This document shows positions 25,222-33,587 of a stretch of DNA of 52,855 nt, piece by piece; position 1 is the stretch's first letter; each line of letters begins with the position of its first letter. The notes beneath the pieces were generated by a model. It had not been told where the DNA came from, searched no databases, and saw nothing but the letters and a program-made list of their open reading frames with translations. A program made the translations under genes and the position numbers. The stretch comes from Actinacidiphila paucisporea (lineage in GTDB: Bacteria > Actinomycetota > Actinomycetes > Streptomycetales > Streptomycetaceae), in assembly GCF_900142575.1 (NCBI RefSeq), contig NZ_FRBI01000038.1:1-52855 (forward strand), read 5' to 3'.

Positions 25222-25590
25222 CGCCGCCCTGTTCTCCCGGACGTGCCCGCGCGAGGACGCCTTCGGGATCGCGATGACGTCCTCGTGCCGCAGGACCCAG
25301 GCCAGGGCGATCTGGGCGGGCGTCGCACCGTGGGCCGCGGCCACCTCCCGCAGCGCCGGGTGGCCGAGCAGACGGCCCTGCTCGACCGGCGAGTACGCCA
25401 TGACCGGGATCGACAGCTCACGGCACCTGGGCAGCAGACGGTGCTCAGGCCCCCGCCGGGTGAGGTTGTACAGCACCTGGTCGGTCTGCGGCACGGCCCC
25501 CGGCGGCAGGTCCGCGAGATACTCCACGTCCAGGTTGCTCACCCCCCACGAGCCGATGGCACCCTCCCGTACCAGGGACTCGACTGAAGG
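25222..25590 (-). pseudogene. Aldo/keto reductase, C-terminal fragment
   Basis: The frame contains LVREGAIGSWGVSNLDVEYL, TDQVLYNLTRRGPEH, LSIPVMAYSPVEQGRL, GATPAQIALAWVLRHEDV and AIPKASSRGHVREN, which is the second half of an AKR barrel. The first half with the catalytic Asp, Tyr and Lys is missing; sequence upstream of 25590 is unrelated. No start codon or ribosome site precedes the homologous part. Non-functional remnant of about 120 of roughly 280 residues. Confidence 0.8.
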
Positions 25591-25936
25591 GGCTCCGTCC
25601 TGCGAGGGCGCACCGGAACCGTCCAGCAGGGCGATGCGGGCGGTGCTGCCTTTGCCGACCGGCTCCTGCCGGACCTCGAAAGCGCATGCAGGCCACCTCA
25701 CCCGGACGGCCCCGAGCCGCGACACCTGTACGACCTCGGGCATGTCACCCGGACGGGCCGCGACACCCGTCGCGGTTGGTTCGAGCGTGCTCCAATCCCT
25801 AGAGTTCCGGCCACGGACTTCCGCCCACGAGTACGCCCTGCCACCGAGGACCACGGTCGCGAACGGCGACCATGGACGCGGCGGTGAGCGCGACCGTTGA
25901 CCCGGCAAGGCCGGTTCTGAGGACAGAGGTGATCCG
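25591..25936. other. Spacer before the SDR gene
   Basis: No supported gene; the right end includes the promoter and ribosome site (GAGGTGATCCG) of the SDR at 25937. Confidence 0.4.
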
Positions 25937-26680
25937 ATGAAGGTGCTGGTGACCGGCGGGACGAGTGGACTCGGACTCGCCATGGCCTCAGCCCTGGCCG
26001 CGGCGGGAGCCTCCGTCGCGCTGACCGGCCGGTCGGGCGAGAGTGCGGAGTCCGTCGCCGCGGGGCTGCCCGGGGCGACCGGCATCGAAATGGACGTGCG
26101 CGACGAGTCGTCGGTGGCCAGGGCCGTCGACCGGGCGTGGTCGCGGCTCGGCGGCGTCGACATGCTGGTGAACAACGCCGGCATCGGCATGCGCACGGTC
26201 AACCCGCGCTTCATGACACAGCCGCAGGGCTTCTGGGAGGTGCCGTCCGACGCCTTCCGCGCGGTGGTCGACACCAACCTGACCGGCTACTTCCTGGTTG
26301 CCCGCGAGACCACGCCACGGATGCTGGCATCCGGCGGTGGCCGCATCGTCAACATCTCGATGAACCACTCGACCATGCGACGCGCCGGCTTCGTTCCCTA
26401 CGGGCCGTCGCGTGCCGGCAGCGAGGCGCTGTCCCGCATCATGGCCGCCGACCTGCGGGGCACAGGCGTCACCGTCAACCTGCTGCTACCCGGCGGCGCG
26501 ACGGTCACCGGGATGCTGCCCCAGGACGTCGCCCCCGAGAGCCACGGGTTCCTGAGTCCCGCGGTGATGGGCCCGCCCATCGTCTGGCTGGCCTCCGACA
26601 ACGCAGCCGGCGTGCATGACGAGCGCATCGTCGCCGCCGAGTTCGGACAATGGCTGCGAGACCGGGAGAGCCGACAATGA
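25937..26680 (+). CDS. SDR-family oxidoreductase with YxxxR active site
   Basis: 247 aa Rossmann-fold reductase. VLVTGGTSGLGLAMASAL is the cofactor loop, DMLVNNAGIGM the NNAG motif and RIVNISMNHSTMRR the Ser region. The active-site motif reads FVPYGPSRAGSEAL: the Tyr is kept but the usual YxxxK lysine (about residue 158) is arginine. That may lower activity or mark a divergent subgroup. PGGATVTGM resembles the substrate-loop segment. ATG at 25937 after GAGGTGATCCG. It stands alone on the plus strand. Substrate unknown. Confidence 0.88.
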   Translation: MKVLVTGGTSGLGLAMASALAAAGASVALTGRSGESAESVAAGLPGATGIEMDVRDESSVARAVDRAWSRLGGVDMLVNNAGIGMRTVNPRFMTQPQGFWEVPSDAFRAVVDTNLTGYFLVARETTPRMLASGGGRIVNISMNHSTMRRAGFVPYGPSRAGSEALSRIMAADLRGTGVTVNLLLPGGATVTGMLPQDVAPESHGFLSPAVMGPPIVWLASDNAAGVHDERIVAAEFGQWLRDRESRQ

Positions 26681-26904
26681 GGGTGTGAGCGTGCGTCACT
26701 GGATGGAGTCCGCCCTCCACAGCCTCGGCAAGGTGCTCATGGCCAGAGTCAACCTGACCCCCGTGTCGTGTGCTCGCCTCATGGTGGGAGCTTCGCTGTG
26801 CGTTCGGGATGGGCCGCGGTGGTGCACCGCATTGCGGTGTGAGACGAGATGCCGAACGGGCGCATTACTGAGGCTGAACTCGTGGAGTCGTAGGGGTTGA
26901 CGGT

Positions 26905-27815
26905 GTGGGTGGTCCGGAAGCGCATGAATGCCGCGGCCTCGCCGGAGAAGCCCAGCCGCAGCAGCGCGTACACGCAGAAGGCGGCGTCGCGGATCCACAC
27001 GTAGCGGTAGTCCCAGTTCCGCTCGCCGCCGACCTGGTCGGGCAGGCTGGTGGTGGGGACGGCGACGATCGCGCCGGTGGGCGCGTAGGTGAGCAGCTTG
27101 AGGGTCAGGGCGGAGCGGTGGACCATCTCGCGCCAGCGGCCGCGGTAGCGGGATTGGGCGAGCCAGCGCCGCCAGTAGGCGACGGTGGCGGCGAACTCGT
27201 GCTCGGCCTCGGCGCGGGCGCAGCCCCGGGGCGCGACCTGGTCGCCCAGTTGGTCGAGGGCGAACACGGCGCTCTCGCCCTCGGTGAGTTTGAAGTCGGC
27301 GCCAGGGACTTGCCCGGTGACTCGAACACGGCCATGCCGCCCAGCAGTGTCACGGTGTGAGGGTCGGCGTCGTAGGCGAAGCGCGGGGCGACCAGGGTGC
27401 GGAAGGGGACGGTGCCGCGCACGCACAGCACGCGCCGGATGAGCCGGTGCCGGCCGGGTTCACGGGCGAGGCCCGCGCGCTGGCTGTGGGTGGTCACCGG
27501 CATGACGTCCTGGACCTCGCCGACGCCCTCCTCGGTGAAGAAGCGGGTGATCAGCACGTTGGTGTCGGGGAAGTAGAACTGCTTGGTGCGGGCTGGGACG
27601 GCGGCGGCCAGCTCGAAGCGGCCGCCGCGCTCGGCGTCGACGACGGCGGCGACGGCGTTGGGCGAGTCGAAGGACGGGCAGCCGTACCAGTCGATCGTGC
27701 CGTTGCTGCTGACCAGGGCCACGCTCCGCAGGTCGCCGATGAGTCCGTGCTCGGCGATCGGGAGATAGCGGGGGGCGGTCGAACCGGCGTCCTGCTGGAA
27801 CGGCGTCGCGGCCAT
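26905..27815 (-). pseudogene. GH15 glucoamylase/trehalase-like protein, truncated and frameshifted
   Basis: Start at 27815: YLPIAEHGLIGDLRSVALVS, then GTIDWYGCPSFDSPNAVAAV, the typical N-terminal beta-sandwich of GH15 proteins. A frame change near 27320 is followed in another frame by FKLTEGESAVFALDQLGDQ, TLKLLTYAPTGAIVAVPTTS and ERNWDYRYVWIRDAAFCVYAL, the opening of the (alpha/alpha)6 barrel. Resemblance stops after EAAAFM at about 26915, so roughly half of a 600-residue enzyme, including catalytic Glu residues, is gone. Non-functional. Confidence 0.85.
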
Positions 27816-27915
27816 CTCGGCCTCCCGGTACGGAGGATGGGGAGCGGTCGCGGTGGGGGCCGCTGCCGGGTGGAGCCGCCCGGGCCGGCCGCGGTGACCT
27901 GGCCGGGGCTGTGTG

Positions 27916-28929
27916 TCAGGCCGTGAGCTGACGGCGCAGCCATGCCGCTCGGGCGGCGATGGCGTCCTGCGAAATCATGGTATGTGGGGCCACGACGTCG
28001 AACCCGTGGAACCCGCCGGGCCAGACGTGCAGTTCGAGGCGGCCGCCCGCCTGCCATATGCGGCTTGCGTAGGCGACGTTTTCGTCCCGGAACGTTTCGG
28101 CCGACCCGACGTCAATGAACGCGGAGGGCAGGCCGGAGAGGTCTGCCGCGCGGGAAGGCGCGGCGTACGGGGACACGTCCGGTCCTCCGCGAACGCGCTC
28201 GCCGAGGAGCGCGTTCCATCCGGTCTCGTTCGAGGAGCTGTCCCAGATACCGACGCCGCGCATCTGCCGGGCAGAGGGCGAGTCGTTGCGGTCATCAAGC
28301 ATCGGCGACAGGAGCATCTGGGCGAGGATTGCCGGGCCGCTGCGGTCGCGTGCCATCAAGGTGACACCTGCCGCGAGGCCGCCGCCGGCGCTCGCACCGC
28401 CGATGACGATGCGTTCAGGGTCGATGTTGAGCTCGTGGGCGTGATCGGACAGCCACACCAGGCCCGCGTAGCAGTCCTCGACCGGACCGGGGTGGGGTGT
28501 CTGGGGTGCGAGCCGGTACTCCACCGAAACCACGGCCATGTCCATCGGCTCGGCCAGGCTCAGCATTTCGGCCAGGCCGAACCGGTTGTCTCCGACGATC
28601 ATCCCGCCGCCGTGGATGTGGTAGATCGCCGGGGTCGGCGTCGCCGCGTGCTTGGGGAGACAGATCAGCAGCGAGATATCCGGTTGCCCGTCCTGCCCTG
28701 GCACCGTCCGCTCCTCCACGCTGTAGGTGCCACCGCGCGAGAGGACTGCGTCGGTCGGGGTCTCCACGCCGGGGACGGGCTGGCGCATTTCAGCGATGTT
28801 GTCCAAGCGGTACGCGTCGGGGGAGCGCAGGCTGGTCAGGAGCACAACAATGGGAGCGAGCTCCGGGTCGAAGGGCGGGGGCGGTCCGACCGGTTGGGGG
28901 GAACGCCGGTCGGTGATGTGCCTGGTCAT
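27916..28929 (-). CDS. HSL-family alpha/beta hydrolase (esterase)
   Basis: 337 aa, complete. Oxyanion-hole motif YHIHGGGMIVG, nucleophile elbow VIGGASAGGGLAAG (Ser in GxSxG), acid region FIDVGSAETFRDE and catalytic His in VWPGGFHGFD are in the order of hormone-sensitive-lipase-type esterases. No signal peptide, so an intracellular carboxylesterase or lipase is likely. AAGGACAACAC precedes the ATG at 28929. The nearest same-strand gene upstream (SDR at 29159) is 229 bp away, so it may have its own promoter. Confidence 0.92.
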   Translation of the reverse strand: MTRHITDRRSPQPVGPPPPFDPELAPIVVLLTSLRSPDAYRLDNIAEMRQPVPGVETPTDAVLSRGGTYSVEERTVPGQDGQPDISLLICLPKHAATPTPAIYHIHGGGMIVGDNRFGLAEMLSLAEPMDMAVVSVEYRLAPQTPHPGPVEDCYAGLVWLSDHAHELNIDPERIVIGGASAGGGLAAGVTLMARDRSGPAILAQMLLSPMLDDRNDSPSARQMRGVGIWDSSSNETGWNALLGERVRGGPDVSPYAAPSRAADLSGLPSAFIDVGSAETFRDENVAYASRIWQAGGRLELHVWPGGFHGFDVVAPHTMISQDAIAARAAWLRRQLTA

Positions 28930-29158
28930 GTGTTGTCCTTACTGGTGGGTCAGCCGGAGCGCTCGTGCACGCAGGCGCGTGGCGCGCAGTCGGCCTGCAG
29001 ATGCGCGCCCCGATCTCCACGATCAGGTGAGCGCCGGAAGCGCGACGATGGCAGTCGGCGCGCTTCTCGGCAGCGTCTGAGAGTCGTCCTTGTGAAGGAG
29101 GGGTTTCCGCTGGCGGATCGAGCCGTTCGCGGGTAGCTCCTGGGAGCCGGCGGCTGGC

Positions 29159-29947
29159 TCAGACGGTCGGGACGGTGCCGCCGTCGATCACGTACTCGGC
29201 GCCCACGATCGCCGAGGCGCGGTCCGAGACCAGGAATCCGACCAGGTCCGCGATTTCCTCGGGTTGCGCGAATCGTCCCAGGGGTACTCCCCCGAGTGAG
29301 TCGTAGATGGTCTGCTTGGCTGCTTCACGTGTGAGTCCGTTGCCCTCGGCGATCCGGTCCACGAATTGTTCGTAGGCTTCGGTTTCGATTCCGCCGGGGC
29401 TGATGGCGTTGACCCGTACGCCTCGCGGCGCGAGCTCGTTGGCGAGCCCCTTGCTGTATGTGCGCAGCGCCGCCTTCGCTGCTGCGTAGGCCAAGGACGC
29501 CTCGTGTTGGGGCAGCTCGCGCTGGATCGAGGTGAAGTGCAGCACCACGCCCGACCCGGACGCGATCATTGCCGGCAGAAGAGCTCGATCCAGCCGCACC
29601 GCTCCCAGGAGGTTGAGGTTGAGCTCGGTGAGCCACTGGTCGTTGGTGATGACCGCGAATCCACCAGGCGGCGTCGATGTCCCTCCGACGACGTGCACCA
29701 GGATGTCGAGTGTGCCGCCGGCCTCTGCGATGCGGTCGGCCACAGTGTTGGTGCCGTTGATCGTCGTCAGGTCCGCTTCGATGAATCGGTCAGGGTGCTC
29801 GTATCCGTCGGGTATGGTCCGTGCCGTCACGTACACGTCGGCGCCCATTTCTCGCAGTCGCTGTGCGACGGCCTTGCCCGCCCCCTTCGAGCCGCCCGTG
29901 ACCAGTGCCCGGCGGCCGTCGAGACGATCGCGATCTGAACTAGGCAT
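29159..29947 (-). CDS. Classical SDR oxidoreductase
   Basis: 262 aa. Cofactor loop ALVTGGSKGAGKAVAQRL. ILVHVVGGTS stands in the NNAG position. HFTSIQRELPQHEASLAYAAAKAAL supplies Ser, Tyr and Lys; RVNAISPGGIETEAYEQF and VGAEYVIDGGTVP follow. Full-length and intact. Members reduce or oxidise small carbonyl or alcohol substrates with NAD(P)(H). It runs in the same direction as the SnoaL-like gene 37 bp upstream, so the two probably form an operon controlled by the divergent MerR regulator. Confidence 0.92.
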   Translation of the reverse strand: MPSSDRDRLDGRRALVTGGSKGAGKAVAQRLREMGADVYVTARTIPDGYEHPDRFIEADLTTINGTNTVADRIAEAGGTLDILVHVVGGTSTPPGGFAVITNDQWLTELNLNLLGAVRLDRALLPAMIASGSGVVLHFTSIQRELPQHEASLAYAAAKAALRTYSKGLANELAPRGVRVNAISPGGIETEAYEQFVDRIAEGNGLTREAAKQTIYDSLGGVPLGRFAQPEEIADLVGFLVSDRASAIVGAEYVIDGGTVPTV

Positions 29948-29984
29948 TGTCTCTCCATTGAAGTTCGGGGTGGTGCGGGTTCGG

Positions 29985-30347
29985 TCAGGCCGGGTGGTTG
30001 GCGATGACGAGGTCGGCGATGAGGCCGTCCCGCAGCGTGAATCGGTAGTCGAGCGCGGCGACGCCGCCCGGGAAGGTGCCTTCGAGCCGCAGGGTCACCA
30101 CCCAGTGGGTGTCGTCGATGCGGCGAGCGCCGATCTGCTCGGTCGTGTACTCGAACTCGGCCCCGGCGTCCCGCAGGAACGCATGGGTCTCCTTGTGGCC
30201 GCGGAAGGTCTCGTCCTGGTCGACGATCACCGCATCCTCGGCGAGGAACGACGAGGAGGTGTCGGCGTCACGTATGACGTGGGCGGCAAGGAATTCGCGC
30301 ACGGTGGCCGGGAGTGCTTCGGACGGGAGATCGGTGTGCTGTGTCAT
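29985..30347 (-). CDS. SnoaL-like domain protein
   Basis: 120 aa, a compact alpha+beta barrel of the NTF2/SnoaL type: ATVREFLAAHVIRDADTSSS, FLAEDAVIVDQDETFRGH and THWVVTLRLEGTFPGG. The fold serves as a small isomerase, hydratase or ligand-binding protein. ATG at 30347 was chosen over an in-frame GTG at 30368; neither has a good ribosome site, so the transcript may be leaderless. First gene of a two-gene operon with the SDR, divergent from the MerR gene across a shared operator. Confidence 0.85.
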   Translation of the reverse strand: MTQHTDLPSEALPATVREFLAAHVIRDADTSSSFLAEDAVIVDQDETFRGHKETHAFLRDAGAEFEYTTEQIGARRIDDTHWVVTLRLEGTFPGGVAALDYRFTLRDGLIADLVIANHPA

Positions 30348-30392
30348 GAGCCCATCGTGTGACCTCACGGCGCGGGAGGGTCAAGCCGTGGA

Positions 30393-30409
30393 CTCTCCCC
30401 CTGGGAGAG
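30393..30409. promoter_or_regulatory. MerR-type operator in the divergent promoter
   Basis: CTCTCCC-CCT-GGGAGAG, perfect 7-bp arms inside GACTCTCCCCCTGGGAGAG, between the divergent SnoaL and MerR genes. MerR-family operators of actinomycetes characteristically contain a GACTCTCC...GGAGAG palindrome within the promoter spacer. Confidence 0.8.
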
Positions 30410-30425
30410 GGCTCAAAATGACGGG

Positions 30426-31220
30426 ATGCTGACCATCGGAGAGTTCTCGCGGCTGACCCACTTGAGCGTACGGACTCTGCGCCGGTATCACGAAGCGGCT
30501 CTGCTGGAACCCGCCGTGGTGGACGAGACCACCGGTTACCGCTATTACGGGGTCGACCAGATTCCGACCGCGCAGGTCATCCACCGGCTCCGCGAGCTCG
30601 ACGTCCCCCTCAGCGGTGTGCAGCAGATCCTGCAGACCCCCGACCCCGGTGTCCGGGCGGCCCTGGTCACGGAGCACCTGCAACGCCTTGAAGGCGTGCT
30701 CGACCGGACCCGGGCCGCGGTCGTCTCACTGCGCCGCCTGCTCCAGCCGGACCCCGCGCCGATCGACGTGGAGCTGCGTGCGGAGCCCGCCCGGACGGTC
30801 GCGGCGGTGGAGGGAATAGTCGAAATTGGTGACATTGAGACCTGGTACGCAGGCGCGATGGCCGAACTGCAGGCGGCCGTCGGCACCGCCATGACCGGAC
30901 CACCGGGCGGCACCTACGACAACTCCCTCTTCGAGCAGGAACGCGGTCACGCGGTCCTCTACCTGCCGACCGCCGCGCGACCCCGCACCGGGCGCGTGCA
31001 CCCCGTGACTCTGCCGGCCGCGGAACTGGCCGTCACCACCCACGTCGGCGAGCACGACAGCATCGAGGTCACCTACGGTGAACTCGGCACCTGGGTGGTG
31101 GAGAACGCGATGTCCGTGGCCGGGCCGGTGCGGGAGGTCTACGTCGTCAGCCCTCGTGACACAAGCGATCCCGCCGCGTGGCGCACAGAGATCGGCTGGC
31201 CGGTCTTTCGTGTCACCTGA
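30426..31220 (+). CDS. MerR-family regulator with GyrI-like effector domain
   Basis: 264 aa. Winged helix MLTIGEFSRLTHLSVRTLRR, YHEAALLEPAVVDETTGYRY and a dimerisation coil (VTEHLQRLEGVLDRTRAAVV). The C-terminal half (VAAVEGIVEIGDIETWYAGA through VVENAMSVAGPVREVYVVSP) matches the GyrI-like small-molecule-binding fold seen in BmrR/TipA relatives. It probably senses a lipophilic or cationic ligand and controls itself and the divergent SnoaL-SDR pair. ATG at 30426 starts 17 nt after the operator. Its 3' end overlaps a convergent gene by 82 bp. Confidence 0.92.
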   Translation: MLTIGEFSRLTHLSVRTLRRYHEAALLEPAVVDETTGYRYYGVDQIPTAQVIHRLRELDVPLSGVQQILQTPDPGVRAALVTEHLQRLEGVLDRTRAAVVSLRRLLQPDPAPIDVELRAEPARTVAAVEGIVEIGDIETWYAGAMAELQAAVGTAMTGPPGGTYDNSLFEQERGHAVLYLPTAARPRTGRVHPVTLPAAELAVTTHVGEHDSIEVTYGELGTWVVENAMSVAGPVREVYVVSPRDTSDPAAWRTEIGWPVFRVT

Positions 31221-31777
31221 AAACGGTCAGTGCCTACCACCGAGTGCAGGAGTGGTCTGCGGCACGGTGAGAACTGTCGCGTACGTCGGTCCCATCCGCA
31301 GGGGCCGGCCGGATCCGGCTCCGGCGGGCGCAGGCGCCGCACGCCGGCCTGTAGTTGGCCGCGCAAGCGCTGCAGTTCGGCGTCCTGGGCGGCGAGCTGG
31401 GACAGGGTCCGCTGGCGGAACGCCTTCAGCTCGGCGATCTCGGCGTCCCGGCGGCGCAGCCGCTCGCGCAGCGCGTCGTTGGCCTGCCGCTGACGTTCGA
31501 TCTGGCTGTCCCGGGGGTCAGGAACCATTCCGACTTCGCGCAGCCTCTGAAGGCGGCGGTCGAACTCTTCGGCCAGGTGCTGGTAGGGGCCGCGCCGCAC
31601 GGTGCCGTCCCGGTTGCGCTTGGCGTAGAAGCCGGTGCGCGGGATGCCGGCCTCGGCGACGAGGGTCTTAAGGTCGACGTGACCGCCGGCCGGTACCTCG
31701 CCACGCAGCAGGCGGTCCATGGCGACCCGCACCGCCTGCTCGTTGCGGGCCCGGCCGTCCGCGCTGATCCGTGGCAC
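31139..31777 (-). CDS. TnpC/DUF6262-like accessory protein of a recombinase-type transposon
   Basis: 212 aa. ADGRARNEQAVRVAMDRLL, then TLVAEAGIPRTGFYAKRN, a DNA-binding-like N-terminal module, and a long coiled coil (SQIERQRQANDALRERLRR, DAEIAELKAFRQRTL, QDAELQRLRGQLQ). This matches the third protein of Tn554-like tyrosine-recombinase transposons. GTG at 31777 follows GGGAGG with 7-nt spacing. The last 25 or so residues overlap the MerR gene and look non-native. A TnpB-like tail lies directly upstream in the same frame, but both recombinases are otherwise missing. Confidence 0.7.
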   Translation of the reverse strand: MPRISADGRARNEQAVRVAMDRLLRGEVPAGGHVDLKTLVAEAGIPRTGFYAKRNRDGTVRRGPYQHLAEEFDRRLQRLREVGMVPDPRDSQIERQRQANDALRERLRRRDAEIAELKAFRQRTLSQLAAQDAELQRLRGQLQAGVRRLRPPEPDPAGPCGWDRRTRQFSPCRRPLLHSVVGTDRFQVTRKTGQPISVRHAAGSLVSRGLTT

Positions 31778-31789
31778 GATCACACCTCC

Positions 31790-32010
31790 CCTGGCGTGTC
31801 CGCCTGGTCGATGGCGTCCCACGACGTGCAGGGAGCGGTCGACGTCAGCCTGGACGCGGGCGCGGGCGTCACGCTGGCTGCGCGGCAGGGCGGTGAGCAG
31901 GCGCCGACTGCGCTCCGCGCTGTCCGCCCACACTGCGCGGTGCTGCGGGTGGTGGGTGACCTGCAGGCAGCGGGCGGCGTCGCACATGCCGATCAGGGGC
32001 TTGGCGCCCG
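31790..32010 (-). pseudogene. TnpB-like recombinase, C-terminal tail
   Basis: The frame reads KPLIGMCDAARCLQVTHHPQ, HRAVWADSAERSRRLLTALP, then ARVQADVDRSLHVV. This resembles the cysteine-containing tail after the catalytic domain of large transposon tyrosine recombinases. The catalytic part is missing: upstream of about 32010 the sequence switches to the 93-bp dispersed repeat. It precedes the TnpC-like gene as in intact elements. Confidence 0.6.
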
Positions 32011-32028
32011 GTCCGGGAGCGGCGCCGG

Positions 32029-32121
32029 GGCCCGCTGGACTGGCATTTGGCCAGGTCAGCGGGCCTTCGCTGTTGTCGGCAACGGTTTCCATGTGATGGG
32101 GCGTCAGGGTCCTGGGGGCCA
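32029..32121 (+). repeat. 93-bp dispersed repeat, copy B
   Basis: About 96% identical to 18627-18719 but without the tRNA half. It lies exactly between two recombinase remnants. Confidence 0.9.
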
Positions 32122-32137
32122 ATTTATTGTCGGTTTC

Positions 32138-32330
32138 CTACAAACCCCGGAGTGTTCGCCCCTGGCTCGGCGGGGGCGGGGGTAGGCCGGGCTTCGTGGT
32201 GAGGTGGGTGCTGAGGGTGTCGCCGGCGTGCATGACGGTGTGCAGGTCGGGGTGGAGGTAGCGCTGGGTGGTGTGCAGGGAGCCGTGTCCGGCGATCAAC
32301 CGCAGGACGTGCAGGGGCCCGACCCGGTCG
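32138..32330 (-). pseudogene. Tyrosine recombinase/integrase, C-terminal fragment
   Basis: GPLHVLRLIAGHGSLHTTQR then YLHPDLHTVMHAGDTLSTHL contains the last active-site box (GHxSxxTTxRYLH, with the nucleophile Tyr). The rest of the catalytic domain is absent: upstream of about 32330 the sequence belongs to a DUF4232 gene on the other strand. Ends at 32138, 16 bp from copy B of the repeat, as an integrase would lie beside its att site. Confidence 0.75.
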
Positions 32331-32334
32331 CGGG

Positions 32335-32599
32335 CAAGAACCTGCCGGTCAACAAGGACACCGTCCCGCAGGCCGTGGTGGAGCTGACTCCCGGTCACAC
32401 CGCGTACGCGGCGATCTACCTCTCCGAAAAGCCCACCCACCGCACCAAGACCCTCAACGTCACCCTGGCCGACCGCAGCGGCGGCGGCACGGACGGCCAC
32501 GTCACGGTCACCGCGCCCGCCTCCGGCTCCGGTCTCGGCCTCGACAACAGCTCCGAGGTCACGTACTGGCAGGTCAGCGAGGAACTGGCGCTGCAGTAG
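32335..32599 (+). pseudogene. DUF4232 secreted protein, C-terminal fragment
   Basis: KDTVPQAVVELTPGHTAYAA, then THRTKTLNVTLADRSGGG and LDNSSEVTYWQVSEELALQ, is the end of a DUF4232 domain, common in actinobacterial lipoproteins and exported proteins. The signal peptide and first half are missing; the frame emerges from the integrase fragment. Stop at 32597-32599. Confidence 0.65.
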
Positions 32600-32800
32600 G
32601 CGGCAGTCGAGGATGGCCAGCTCGTGCCTGGCCCGGGAGCCGTCGAGCAGGTCCGGCACGTCGTCGACGGGCAACGCGGTCCGCTGCGGCCTCGACGGAT
32701 CGTCCGTGGAGTCGAGCAGCGCCAGTCACAGCCGGCCGCCGTCGGTGCGCAGACCGTGGCCGGCGAAGTAGAAGAGCACAGCGGCAAGCAGCCATGAGCG
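32600..32800 (-). pseudogene. Caspase-like (peptidase C14) fragment with nonsense codon
   Basis: VLFYFAGHGLRTDGGRL contains the catalytic His of the AGHG motif. A TGA follows where Trp is expected (TGG to TGA), then LALLDSTDDPSRPQRTALPV, DDVPDLLDGSRARHELAILD and the position of the catalytic Cys (DC). Sequence on both sides has been replaced. Bacterial caspase homologues often serve in programmed death or signalling; this one is dead. Confidence 0.65.
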
Positions 32801-33029
32801 GCCGGCCAATGCCCAGGGGGTGGCCACCCACGCGACGAGCTCCGTCACGAAGCACAGGGCGGACGCGGCGCGGTCGTCCGGTCATCCCGAAGTGGTTTCT
32901 CCACCAGCAACGTCGGTCACCTGCGGACGATCTCACGGCGCCCGGGCCGACTGCCAGGCGAGCGGCCTGAGTCAGAGCTGATTATCCGGGCAGGCCGGCC
33001 ATCAGCCCAGGCGAGGGGCCTGGCTCCCG

Positions 33030-33416
33030 CTAGTCGTCACCCAGCGCGAGCAGTATCGCGAACTGCTCGCTGTTGGTTCCGGCAACCACGATATCGATGC
33101 CGTGTCGGGTGACGGGCGTCCACGCGCGGCCGTTGTCCATGCCCTCCATGTTCGTGACCCAACTGGTGCCCGGTCCAGACAGCTTCGCCACCCGCGTAGC
33201 CGCCCGCTTCGCGTGATCACGGTCTCGGAGAAGGATTGGCGAGTAGGCGAGATCGAAGGCCGACAGGTCAGTCATCAACTCGATGGCTCCGGCGGCGTCG
33301 CCGGGCTCAAGCGCTGCCTCGATCTCACGGGCAGACGCGGGGCCGACCGCTCACGCGACGGCCTGATGCGCCCAGTCGTCCAGGCCGTCCCGGCGGGCGC
33401 GCGCGTCGATCCCCAT
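33030..33416 (-). pseudogene. Small hypothetical gene with in-frame TGA
   Basis: ATG at 33416 gives MGIDARARRDGLDDWAHQAV, then TGA after 21 codons. The same frame continues AVGPASAREIEAALEPGDAA, GAIELMTDLSAFDLAYSPIL, WVTNMEGMDNGRAWTPVTRH and FAILLALGDD to the stop at 33030. The composition is coding throughout, so a single nonsense change (for example CGA to TGA) split a gene of about 128 residues. A restart at ATG 33278 could still give 82 residues. The family is unknown to me; helix-rich, cytoplasmic. Confidence 0.6.
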
Positions 33417-33587
33417 GACCGGGAGTATTCAGCCCGTGCCGTCGGCCGGATCGGTAACAGCCCGTGGTGTCCCACTTCAGGGTGACATCGGGGCAGCGGC
33501 TGGCCTCCTGTCCCGGGCGCCCGCCCGGTGTACTCGTCGTGATGCGTCGGGGGAATCAACGGGGGCCTTCACACGCTATGACCTGGT

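Noticed and set aside
33474..33492. IS630-end-like sequence CTTCAGGGTGACATCGGGG
   Set aside because: Resembles the inner end of the IS630 at 13.8 kb over only 19 bp with two mismatches and lacks the terminal repeat; too short to claim.
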